From Bacillota bacterium (lineage in GTDB: Bacteria; Bacillota; Clostridia; Christensenellales; SZUA-584), in NCBI GenBank assembly GCA_023416745.1, contig JAEZHF010000088.1:1-51244 (forward strand): a DNA stretch of 51,244 nucleotides. Reading direction: 5' to 3'. A model generated the notes under the pieces. It made no database searches and was not told the DNA's origin. It was given only the letters and a program-made list of their open reading frames with translations. The number at the start of each line of letters is the position of its first letter. Position 1 is the stretch's first letter. Positions 7,529 through 15,104 of the stretch are shown one piece after another. A program made the position numbers and the translations under genes.

Positions 7529-7996
7529 CTAAAATGCATTTAAAATGATACTGATACTTTCATCAATTACCTTTTTCAACACACTGAATTCTGTCCAATC
7601 TGGTATATATTTCTCTCCCACCGGTGTCATTGCCGGCAGGTTGCAACCCCAAAAGAGCCTGTCGTATATGTCATTTGCCGATTTTCTTTTGCCATAGAAC
7701 GGCAACTTGAGAGATCGAGCCACATCGTCCGCCATGTTCCATATATTCAGGAAATAGTTACAGCCTGCTGCGTCGCTGACTTCCCGCACATCACTTAACC
7801 GATGAAGTGCCAGCTCCAACTCTTCTCCGCTCATTAAAATATCTCTTTTTGCTGTATAGTTTTGAAGCTCTTCCCTTGAGGCAAACCATATCAGTTTCCT
7901 GTTCTCAACAAGAAAGCCGGTAGTATGGTTATTAAACCATATGCAGTAATGGTCTCTCCCATCCCATTGAAAACAGACAAGGTGATAAGTGCGCAT
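7529..7996 (-). CDS. Hypothetical protein downstream of ligA
   Basis: I do not recognise the family. It is 155 aa, soluble, with no signal peptide or membrane segment. It is rich in aromatic residues, with an opening HLVCFQWDGRDHYCIWFNNH and a conserved-looking stretch YDRLFWGCNLPAMTP at about residues 112-126. The ATG at 7996 starts one base after the ligA stop, with GAAGGG upstream, so it is likely translated from the ligA message. A role in DNA repair is suggested only by position. Confidence 0.65.
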   Translation of the reverse strand: MRTYHLVCFQWDGRDHYCIWFNNHTTGFLVENRKLIWFASREELQNYTAKRDILMSGEELELALHRLSDVREVSDAAGCNYFLNIWNMADDVARSLKLPFYGKRKSANDIYDRLFWGCNLPAMTPVGEKYIPDWTEFSVLKKVIDESISIILNAF

Positions 7997-7997
7997 C

Positions 7998-9959
7998 TTA
8001 CAACCCTTCAATCATCTCTTCGAACTCCGCTTCGCTGATGACAGCGACGCCCAACGCCTGCGCCTTGGCCAGCTTGCTGCCCGCGCTTTCGCCCGCCAGC
8101 ACATAGTCAGTCGCCTTGCTGACAGACGAAGCCACTTCACCGCCGAGTGATTCGATGATGTCCGACGCTTCCTTGCGCGTGTACTTTTCCAGCGTGCCGG
8201 TCAGCACCACCTTCTTGCCGGTGAAGGGAGACTGTTTTGCCGCCTTGCGCTCGAACTGCGGATGCACGCCCGCCTCCTCTATACGCCGGATGATGCGGCG
8301 CACGCGCTCGTCGCCGAAAAAATCCACGATGTTCTTCGCCAGAGTGGGCCCAACGCCGTCTATCGTCAGCAGATCGTCTTCAGCGGCCGCAGCCAGCGCG
8401 TCCATGCCGCCGTAGCGGTTGGCGAGGTCCTTGCCCGTCTTGGAACCGATACCCGGTATGCCCAGCGCGTAGATGAACACCGCCAGCGGTCTTGTCTTGC
8501 TGCGCTCTATCGCCACCCGCAGGTTCTCCGCTTTCTTATCGCCGAAACCGGGCAGCTCTTTAAGCTTCTTATAATCGAGATAATACAGGTCGGACACGTC
8601 AGAAAGGCCCATATGGTCGTACAGCGCTTCCGCCGTTCTGTCCGAGAACGTCTCAATGTTCATCGCATCCCGCGATGCGAAGTGCGCAATCGCGCGGGTC
8701 AGCTGCGGGCGGCACAGCAGTATGTTCTCACAGAACAGATGCGCGCCCTTCTCCGTCACCGGATGCCCGCACGCGGGGCACACGTCAGGCGGCTCGATGT
8801 CCTGCGACTCGGGCAGGTATTCCGCCACACCCAGTATCTCGGGGATCACGTCGCCCGAACGGCGCAGAAACACGCGGCAGGGCACCTTAACGCCCTTGCG
8901 CTGGATGTCGCCGTAGTTATTCAGCGTCGCGCGCGACACCGACACGCCCGCAATGTCGACCGGCTCCAGCACCGCGCCGGGCGTCAGCTTGCCGGTTCGC
9001 CCCACCTGCCAGATCACGTCCAGCAGCATCGTCGTCTTCTCGTCCGCGGCGAACTTGTAAGCCACCGCCCAGCGGGGAAATTTCTGCGTGAAGCCCAGCC
9101 GTTCGCGCACGGCGTAGCTGTCGATCTTGATCACCGTGCCGTCGATCAGAAAATCGAGGCTGTTGCGCTTCTGCTCCGCCTCGGCCACCGCCGCCATCAC
9201 GCCTGCAAGGCCGTGCTCCGTCCGCGAAAAGTCGCTGACCGGAAAATGGTTATCCTTTAGGAATTCCAGCATCTCATGGTGGGAGGCAAACGACTCACCC
9301 TGTTTATATCCCACGCCATAGCACACGAGGCTTAAGCCTCGCCTCGCTGTCTCCGCTGGGTCCAGATTGCGCAGCGCGCCCGCCGCGGCATTGCGCGCGT
9401 TTTTCAGCGGCTCATCCGCCGTCTCGTTATACTTCTTCAGCTGAGACAGGCGCATGATGCCCTCGCCCTGCACCTCCAGCAGCCCCTGATACGGTATGGA
9501 CAGCGGCACAGATTTGATCGTCATCACCTGCCGCGTAATCACTTCGCCCACGCTGCCGTCGCCGCGCGTGGCTGCAGAGACGAGTAAGCCTCCGTCGTAG
9601 CGCAGGTTTACCGTCAGCCCGTCGAACTTGTACTCCACCACGTAGGTGTAGGACTCGTCGGCGATCTTTTTCGCGCGCTGCTCCCATGCCTGCAGCTCCT
9701 CCTCGGTGCGCACCTTGTCCAGGCTGTAAAGCGGCGCCAGATGCGCCTGCTTCTCAAAACCAGGCAGCACATCGCCGCCCACCCGTTTTGTGGGCGAGTC
9801 GGGGCGCACATAGTCCGTTGCGGCCTCCAGCAAAGTCAGTTCGTCATACAGTGCATCATATTCCGCGTCGCTGACGGTGGGTCTGTCCAGTGTGTAGTAG
9901 CGGTAGGCATGAGCGTTCAGCTCACCCACCAGCGCGTCGATCCTCTGCTTGTCGTCCAT
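7998..9959 (-). CDS. ligA: NAD-dependent DNA ligase LigA
   Basis: Seals nicks in replication and repair using NAD. It is 653 aa. Domains in order: Ia (YYTLDRPTVSDAEYDALYDEL), adenylation domain with catalytic Lys111 in VEYKFDG, OB fold (VDIAGVSVSRATLNN), a four-Cys zinc finger (CPACG...CENILLC), helix-hairpin-helix repeats (GIPGIGSKTGKDLA, TIDGVGPTLAKNI) and a BRCT domain (FTGKKVVLTGTLEKYTR onward). The last two zinc Cys are five residues apart, as in the NSLSCKPQ-type clostridial variants. The ATG at 9959 has AGAAGGA 7 bases upstream. It follows pcrA by 12 bases in the yerC-pcrA-ligA operon. Confidence 0.97.
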   Translation of the reverse strand: MDDKQRIDALVGELNAHAYRYYTLDRPTVSDAEYDALYDELTLLEAATDYVRPDSPTKRVGGDVLPGFEKQAHLAPLYSLDKVRTEEELQAWEQRAKKIADESYTYVVEYKFDGLTVNLRYDGGLLVSAATRGDGSVGEVITRQVMTIKSVPLSIPYQGLLEVQGEGIMRLSQLKKYNETADEPLKNARNAAAGALRNLDPAETARRGLSLVCYGVGYKQGESFASHHEMLEFLKDNHFPVSDFSRTEHGLAGVMAAVAEAEQKRNSLDFLIDGTVIKIDSYAVRERLGFTQKFPRWAVAYKFAADEKTTMLLDVIWQVGRTGKLTPGAVLEPVDIAGVSVSRATLNNYGDIQRKGVKVPCRVFLRRSGDVIPEILGVAEYLPESQDIEPPDVCPACGHPVTEKGAHLFCENILLCRPQLTRAIAHFASRDAMNIETFSDRTAEALYDHMGLSDVSDLYYLDYKKLKELPGFGDKKAENLRVAIERSKTRPLAVFIYALGIPGIGSKTGKDLANRYGGMDALAAAAEDDLLTIDGVGPTLAKNIVDFFGDERVRRIIRRIEEAGVHPQFERKAAKQSPFTGKKVVLTGTLEKYTRKEASDIIESLGGEVASSVSKATDYVLAGESAGSKLAKAQALGVAVISEAEFEEMIEGL

Positions 9960-9971
9960 ACACAAGTCCTT

Positions 9972-12191
9972 CTATACGATATCAAGCGGCGCAAACGCCA
10001 CAAACATCTTCTTCTCTCCGGCGGTGTCGAAACGCACCACCGCTATCTTTTCGTCGCCTGCGCCGTTGGTGGACACGATCTGCCCACGCCCGAATTTAGG
10101 ATGCGCCACCACCCGACCGGTGACAAACTCGTCCGGTGAATGCTGTGCCTTCGCTTTGGGCTCTGCCGCAGACGGCATCTTCACGCGTCCCTGCGCGAAC
10201 GAATACGGGCTGTGGCTGGCCGGTTCGTTTGAGAAGAACGACGGCGCGTTGCGTTTCACGCCCGCCGGTTCCATGCAGCCTTCCGGCACCTCACCCAAAA
10301 ACCGGGAACGCTTTGCTTCCATACGCTCAAAGCCAGCCCCGGCCCGTACAAACCGTGTGGTGCTCCACGTGAGGTACAACCGCTTCTTTGCGCGCGTCAT
10401 TCCCACGTAGCACAGCCGCCGTTCCTCCTCCACGTCACCGTCCATCAGGCTGATCTGGTGCGGCAACAGCCCCTCCTGCAGTCCCACCATGAAAACGATG
10501 GGGAACTCAAGGCCCTTGGCGCTGTGCAGTGTCATCATCATGATCTTATCGTCTTCGTCGCCCACATTGTCCACGTCGGAGATTAAAGCATTGCGCTCCA
10601 GGAACGCCTCCAGCGATGCGCCTTCCCCGGCTTCCCGCTCAAAGTCGGACACACTGCGTAAGAACTCCTCCACGTTCAGCACGCGCATACGCCCTTCCGC
10701 CGTGGTGTCCGCCATCAGCGCAGCGCGTAAACCGGATGCGTCGATTACCTTTTCCACCGTCTGCAGCACGGTGCGATGTTCCATCTGTGCGCGGATGCCG
10801 TCCATCATGTCTGCAAAGCCTTTGAGTGCATCGGCAGCTTTTTTGGACAGTCCGTCCGCCTCACGGCTCAAGTACATCAGCGAACACTGTCTCTCCTGTG
10901 CGGCTTCGGTTAGTTTGCCCAGCGATGCTTCGCCGATACCCCGGCGCGGTACGCCCACGGCACGTATAAAGCAAAGGTCCGCGCTCGGGTTGCACAGCAG
11001 GTTCAGATACGCGAGCACGTCCTTGATCTCCTTGCGCTCATAGAAGCTCTGGCCGCCGTAAATCACGTATGGTACGCCGCGTTCTTTGAGCTTATTTTCC
11101 AGCACGCGCGACTGGCTGTTCACGCGGTACAGCACCGCGATATCAGCGGCGGTATATTTACCCTCGCGCAACAGGCTGGCTACCTTCTCGGCTACAAACT
11201 GCGCTTCCTCCAAATCGCTCTCCGCCTGGAACTCCAGCGGCTTCTGGCCCGTCGACATGGACGACCACAGCTCCTTGCCCATACGCGCACTGTTATTGCG
11301 GATCACGCCGTTAGCCGCGTCCAGTATGCCCTGATGCGAGCGGTAATTCTGCTCCAGCCGGATCACCTTCGCGCCCTTGAAGTCCTTCTCAAAGTCGAGT
11401 ATGTTGGAGATGTCAGCGCCGCGCCAGCCATATATCGACTGATCGTCGTCGCCCACCACGAATATGTTGCCGTGCCCGCCAGCCAGCAGCTTCACGATGC
11501 GGTATTGGACAGCGTTGGTGTCCTGATACTCGTCTACCATTATGTAGCGGAAACGCCGTTGGTATTTCTCCAGCACGTCCGGATATTCGTCAAACAACAG
11601 CAGTGTCTTTGAGAGCAGATCGTCGAAGTCCAGCGCGTTGCTGGCGCGAAGCTTGTCCTCATACCGCGCGTACACACGAGCCGTCAGCTTCACCGTATCG
11701 CCGTTTGCGGACACTTGCTTGTATTGTTCCACGTACTGTGCCGGGTTTACGCCATCGTTCTTCGCGCGGCTGATGGCGTTACGTGCGCTGCGTGGATCAA
11801 GCACATCCTTATCGATATCCAGCTCTTTGAGGCACTCCTTGACCACGGTCAGCGCATCCGTCGCGTCGTAAATCGAAAAGCCGCGTGCATAACCCAGCCG
11901 GTCACCTTCCATGCGCATCAGCTTGGCGCACATCGCGTGGAACGTGCTCACCCACATCTCGCCCGCGTCCGGTACCAGCGCTGCGATGCGCTGTTTCATC
12001 TCCGCTGCCGCCTTATTAGTAAACGTCAGCGCCAGTATCTGCCATGGCGCCGTCCCTTGTTCAATCAAATAAGCCGCCCGTGTTGTCAGCACGCGCGTTT
12101 TGCCGGAACCGGCCCCCGCCAGCACCAGCACCGCCCCCTCGGTTTGCAGCACCGCCTCACGTTGCTTGTCATTCAGTCCGCTTAGATTCAT
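9972..12191 (-). CDS. pcrA: ATP-dependent 3'-5' DNA helicase PcrA (UvrD family)
   Basis: SF1A helicase for repair, plasmid replication and removal of RecA. It is 739 aa. Motifs seen: Walker A GAGSGKT (Lys31), motif Ia TFTNKAAAEMK, motif II VDEYQDTN, motif III GDDDQSIYGWRGA, motif IV RLEQNYRS, motif V TLHSAKGLEFP, motif VI VGMTRAKKRLYLT. The C-terminus ends in a Tudor-like segment (GRVVAHPKFGRGQIVS). The ATG at 12191 has GGGAGGACAG before it and overlaps the end of yerC by 23 bases, so the two are coupled. Confidence 0.97.
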   Translation of the reverse strand: MNLSGLNDKQREAVLQTEGAVLVLAGAGSGKTRVLTTRAAYLIEQGTAPWQILALTFTNKAAAEMKQRIAALVPDAGEMWVSTFHAMCAKLMRMEGDRLGYARGFSIYDATDALTVVKECLKELDIDKDVLDPRSARNAISRAKNDGVNPAQYVEQYKQVSANGDTVKLTARVYARYEDKLRASNALDFDDLLSKTLLLFDEYPDVLEKYQRRFRYIMVDEYQDTNAVQYRIVKLLAGGHGNIFVVGDDDQSIYGWRGADISNILDFEKDFKGAKVIRLEQNYRSHQGILDAANGVIRNNSARMGKELWSSMSTGQKPLEFQAESDLEEAQFVAEKVASLLREGKYTAADIAVLYRVNSQSRVLENKLKERGVPYVIYGGQSFYERKEIKDVLAYLNLLCNPSADLCFIRAVGVPRRGIGEASLGKLTEAAQERQCSLMYLSREADGLSKKAADALKGFADMMDGIRAQMEHRTVLQTVEKVIDASGLRAALMADTTAEGRMRVLNVEEFLRSVSDFEREAGEGASLEAFLERNALISDVDNVGDEDDKIMMMTLHSAKGLEFPIVFMVGLQEGLLPHQISLMDGDVEEERRLCYVGMTRAKKRLYLTWSTTRFVRAGAGFERMEAKRSRFLGEVPEGCMEPAGVKRNAPSFFSNEPASHSPYSFAQGRVKMPSAAEPKAKAQHSPDEFVTGRVVAHPKFGRGQIVSTNGAGDEKIAVVRFDTAGEKKMFVAFAPLDIV

Positions 12192-12486
12192 CTGTCCTCC
12201 CTGATAGTCGTTTGAGTGCCATGCCGTATCCACCGGTACCGTACAGCAGGCATCGGTTGACGCGGCTGATCGTCGCTGTGCTCGCCCCTGTCTGCGTGGA
12301 AATGTCGTGGCAGGTGTGCTTGTCCTTCAGCAACTGCGCAACCTTAAAGCGCTGCGCAATGGAGTTCAGCTCAGATATCGTGCACAGGTCCTCAAAGAAC
12401 ATGTAGCACTCCTCAACTGTCTTCATCGTCAGCATCGCCTCAAACAGCCTGTCCATATCATGGGATTTCAGCTTCGATTCGTACAT
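12169..12486 (-). CDS. yerC: YerC/YecD family TrpR-related DNA-binding protein
   Basis: Small putative transcription regulator with a TrpR-like helix-turn-helix. It is 105 aa. The recognition region is about residues 55-80 (HDISTQTGASTATISRVNRCL). The ATG at 12486 is set by GAAGGAGACTGCA; the upstream in-frame ATG at 12501 lies before this site. In B. subtilis yerC lies beside pcrB-pcrA-ligA; here pcrB is missing. The target is not known from the sequence. Confidence 0.9.
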   Translation of the reverse strand: MYESKLKSHDMDRLFEAMLTMKTVEECYMFFEDLCTISELNSIAQRFKVAQLLKDKHTCHDISTQTGASTATISRVNRCLLYGTGGYGMALKRLSGRTDESKRTE

Positions 12487-12662
12487 TGCAGTCTCCTTCA
12501 TAGCCGTTCCGGCTTGGTGAAAAAGTCAAACGCTTTTCACCAGTATTCTCTGGCTTCGTTCCGCGCGCTGCGCACCCGAAACTTCGTAATGCCAAAAGGT
12601 CTGAACTCCGCGGCCTTGGGATAAATCAAAGCCCGACTTGCCCACCTGATTAAATGAGAAGT

Positions 12663-13415
12663 TTAATCCACGCTGTTGCGCAGCGTCTCTAATCCCTCAA
12701 TGCGTATCTCAATTTCACCGCCGCGCCGCATCGGGCCGATGCCCTCAGGCGTGCCCGTCGCGATGATATCGCCGGGCAGCAGCGTCATACACGCGCTGAT
12801 AAAGCTCACCAGCTCCGCGGGCGTAAACAGCATGTCGCCCGTCTGGCCGTCCTGCTTAACTTCGCCGTCCAGCACACTCTGCACGCGCCTGTCCGCTGGA
12901 TTGTATTCGGAGTCCACATAAGGCCCCACCGGGCAAAAAGTATCATATGATTTGGCACGCGTCCACTGCCCGTCGCTTTTCTGAACATCCCGCGCCGTCA
13001 CATCATTCAATGCCGTGTAACCGAATATATATTGGGGCGCTTCCTCAGTCGTCACATTCTTGCACACTCGGCCAATCACCAGCGCCAGCTCCGCCTCGTA
13101 GTCCACCTGCGCTGAAGCCGCTGGCCACACGATTTTCTCGCCGTGCGCGATTAACGCCGTCGTGGGCTTCAAAAACAGTACCGGATTGCCCACCAGTTTC
13201 TCCTTCAACTCGGCGGCATGCTTGGCATAATTGAGCCCAACCGCTACGATTTTGGTTGGTTCGGACGGCGGCAGCAGCTTCACCTCACCGAGGCTGTATT
13301 CCTCGCCCGAATACTGTACGCCATCATACGGCAAGCCGGTCAGCCGCCTGACGCGCTCGCCTTCCAGCGCGGCATAAAAAGCCTGCCCGTCTTTTTGCGC
13401 CCTCAAAAATCTCAT
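12663..13415 (-). CDS. Fumarylacetoacetate hydrolase (FAH) family protein
   Basis: The family cleaves or decarboxylates 3-keto acids with a divalent metal. The 250-aa chain has a short N-terminal domain, then the FAH fold: VAVGLNYAKHAAE, the metal-ligand region VDYEAELALVIG, GYTALNDVTARD, AKSYDTFCPVGP and GDIIATGTPEGIGPM. This layout is shared by FAHD1-type acylpyruvase/oxaloacetate decarboxylase and HpcE-type isomerases, so the exact substrate is not assignable. AAGGAGA sits 6 bases before the start. It lies 176 bases upstream of yerC with no terminator seen. Confidence 0.85.
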   Translation of the reverse strand: MRFLRAQKDGQAFYAALEGERVRRLTGLPYDGVQYSGEEYSLGEVKLLPPSEPTKIVAVGLNYAKHAAELKEKLVGNPVLFLKPTTALIAHGEKIVWPAASAQVDYEAELALVIGRVCKNVTTEEAPQYIFGYTALNDVTARDVQKSDGQWTRAKSYDTFCPVGPYVDSEYNPADRRVQSVLDGEVKQDGQTGDMLFTPAELVSFISACMTLLPGDIIATGTPEGIGPMRRGGEIEIRIEGLETLRNSVD

Positions 13416-13450
13416 TCGAGTCTCCTTACTATATTCCCGTCATTCGGGGT

Positions 13451-13483
13451 AAAAAAATATAAGAGCTCTACTCTTATATTTTA
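13451..13483 (-). terminator. Terminator after the SSB-like gene
   Basis: On the minus strand AAAATATAAGAG pairs with CTCTTATATTTT across a 5-base loop and runs into further T residues. The stem is perfect over 12 bp. Confidence 0.85.
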
Positions 13484-13508
13484 ACATACTATCATGATTT
13501 TCAAAAGC

Positions 13509-14111
13509 TTATTCCGTCTCCTTGTGCAATCTCGCAATGGACACCTCATAAGCCGTCCGCACAGACACGTCGCCGTTTTCCAGCTGCTTTTCGTATTCGC
13601 GGGACTGCACACGCCCGCTCATTGATACTCTATCGCCCACTGAAAACCCTGCGGCATAGCGCGCATTGCGCCCCCAGACGATGCAGGGGATGTAATCGGA
13701 CTTATTGTATGCACGGTTCACCGCGATCAGCAGGTCAGTAATTTCGCGCCCGAACGGCGTCACACGGAACACAGGCGGCTTGCAGACAAAGCCATTAAGC
13801 TCAATTTCATTGGCCGCAGCCGGGCTTTCTGCCATCTCCCGCGCGAATATCGTGAGGTAGAGCCGCGCACGTCCGTCCACCAGCTTGTTGTACGAACGCA
13901 GCTGCCCCTTCACGCTCACCAAAGCGCCTTCGCACAGCGGATACTGCTCCAGCAGCCGTTCCGATACCGTCACAGGCAGCAGATCAGCCTTTTCACTCAG
14001 GCGCGCGCATTCCAGTAAAAATGTGTAGAACGCTTCTCCGTATATCTTATGCGACAGCGTAAGGCCGCTCAAACGTCCGGCCACACTGACGCTGTTTGTC
14101 GTTTCCTGCAT
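13509..14111 (-). CDS. Single-stranded DNA-binding protein, tandem OB-fold type
   Basis: It is 200 aa with two OB folds in tandem. Residues about 7-95 run from VAGRLSGLTLSHKIYGEAFY to LYLTIFAREM; residues about 103-195 run from ELNGFVCKPPVFRVTPFGREITDL to GRVQSREYE. This two-OB arrangement is common in clostridial proteins annotated as SSB; the second half matches classical SSB best. It lacks the acidic C-terminal tip of canonical SSB (it ends RLHKETE). GGGGAT is the only ribosome site. It follows the PdaB-like gene by 24 bases and ends at a strong terminator. Confidence 0.75.
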   Translation of the reverse strand: MQETTNSVSVAGRLSGLTLSHKIYGEAFYTFLLECARLSEKADLLPVTVSERLLEQYPLCEGALVSVKGQLRSYNKLVDGRARLYLTIFAREMAESPAAANEIELNGFVCKPPVFRVTPFGREITDLLIAVNRAYNKSDYIPCIVWGRNARYAAGFSVGDRVSMSGRVQSREYEKQLENGDVSVRTAYEVSIARLHKETE

Positions 14112-14135
14112 ACGTGATCCCCAAATCGTTTGTCG

Positions 14136-14909
14136 TCAGTCCTCAAAATAGCGCTGCGTTCCCGTCGCATCGACGATAGCGTCCCCGTCCAGCAGCAGAT
14201 CGGATACCGTTACAATTTTAAAGCCTTGCTCGCGCAGACCCAGTATCACCGCGGCGATTGCCTCCGACGTTGCGGGCATGTTGTTTTGGAACATGATAAT
14301 GTCGCCGCCCTTCACCGCCCTCAGCACTCCGTCCGCAATCTTCGCCGAGTCGTAGCCCTTCCAGTCCTTGGCATCCAGACTCCATTTGACAGGGATATAT
14401 CCCGTGCCCTCCAGCGCCATGATGGATTCGGTGTTGAACGCGCCGTAAGGCATGCGGATGATCTGCGTGTCAAACCCGGTTTTGTCAAAAAGCATCGTTT
14501 TGACTTCACCCGCATCAGCCAGCACCTCGTCTGCAGTCATATCGGGATACCGCGCGTGGTTCATCGAGTGGCTTGCGATCTCGTTGCCGCTCTTTGAGAG
14601 GGCGTCCAGCGCTTCCGGGTTATCCTTGGCCCACAGCCCCATCACAAAGAATGTGGCCTTGGCGCTTTCGTTGTCCAGCACCTTCAGTATTTCCTGCGTA
14701 TAATCCGCGTCGCCAAACGCCGTATCGATCGTCAGCGCCACCGCTTTCTCGTCCGTATTGACGCGGCAGATCGGCATGGGCTCCGACATCGATGTCGCTG
14801 GCATTGCATCATTCAGCGCCACCTGTGTATACACAATAGCCCCGATAATGAGCAGCAAAAATATCCCCGCCCGAATCAGAGTCCTCTTCTTTACCACGAA
14901 TATGCGCAT
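14136..14909 (-). CDS. Polysaccharide deacetylase family protein, PdaB-like, degenerate active site
   Basis: It is 257 aa: a membrane anchor at residues 11-32, then a NodB-type domain (about 55-245). The order of motifs follows the sporulation protein PdaB: ALTIDTAFGD (motif 1), SHSMNH (metal His pair), RMPYGAFN (motif 3), SLDAKDWKG, and VTVSDLL at the end. Two departures stand out: motif 1 has one Asp where classic deacetylases have an Asp pair (PdaB itself has an altered motif 1), and motif 5 reads DIIMFQNN, lacking the His of the usual LLH. It may therefore be catalytically weak or non-enzymatic. AGGCGGTG precedes the start. The presumed site is the cell surface or intermembrane space. Confidence 0.78.
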   Translation of the reverse strand: MRIFVVKKRTLIRAGIFLLLIIGAIVYTQVALNDAMPATSMSEPMPICRVNTDEKAVALTIDTAFGDADYTQEILKVLDNESAKATFFVMGLWAKDNPEALDALSKSGNEIASHSMNHARYPDMTADEVLADAGEVKTMLFDKTGFDTQIIRMPYGAFNTESIMALEGTGYIPVKWSLDAKDWKGYDSAKIADGVLRAVKGGDIIMFQNNMPATSEAIAAVILGLREQGFKIVTVSDLLLDGDAIVDATGTQRYFED

Positions 14910-15054
14910 AACAACACCGCCTTAAATAGTCGAATAGGATATAATAATAAGTATTGTATAAGCCGCCCAATTATGCTTAGACTGCCAAATAAGGCGGTAT
15001 CCCGTACGGGCACAGCACGGTATTTGTTAGGATATGAATTTGCTTAGGTACATG

Positions 15055-15088
15055 AAAAAAGCCGCCGTGATATCACTCACGAGCGGCT
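15055..15088 (-). terminator. Terminator of rpsO-pnp
   Basis: On the minus strand GCCGCTCGTGA pairs with TCACGGCGGC across a short loop (one bulge), followed by six T residues (15055-15060). Confidence 0.9.
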
Positions 15089-15104
15089 TCATTTGAAACG
15101 GATG

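Noticed and set aside
8262..9260. Antisense frame of 332 codons opposite ligA
   Set aside because: Same reason: ligA is complete with all catalytic motifs, and the antisense product is Arg/His-rich without domains.
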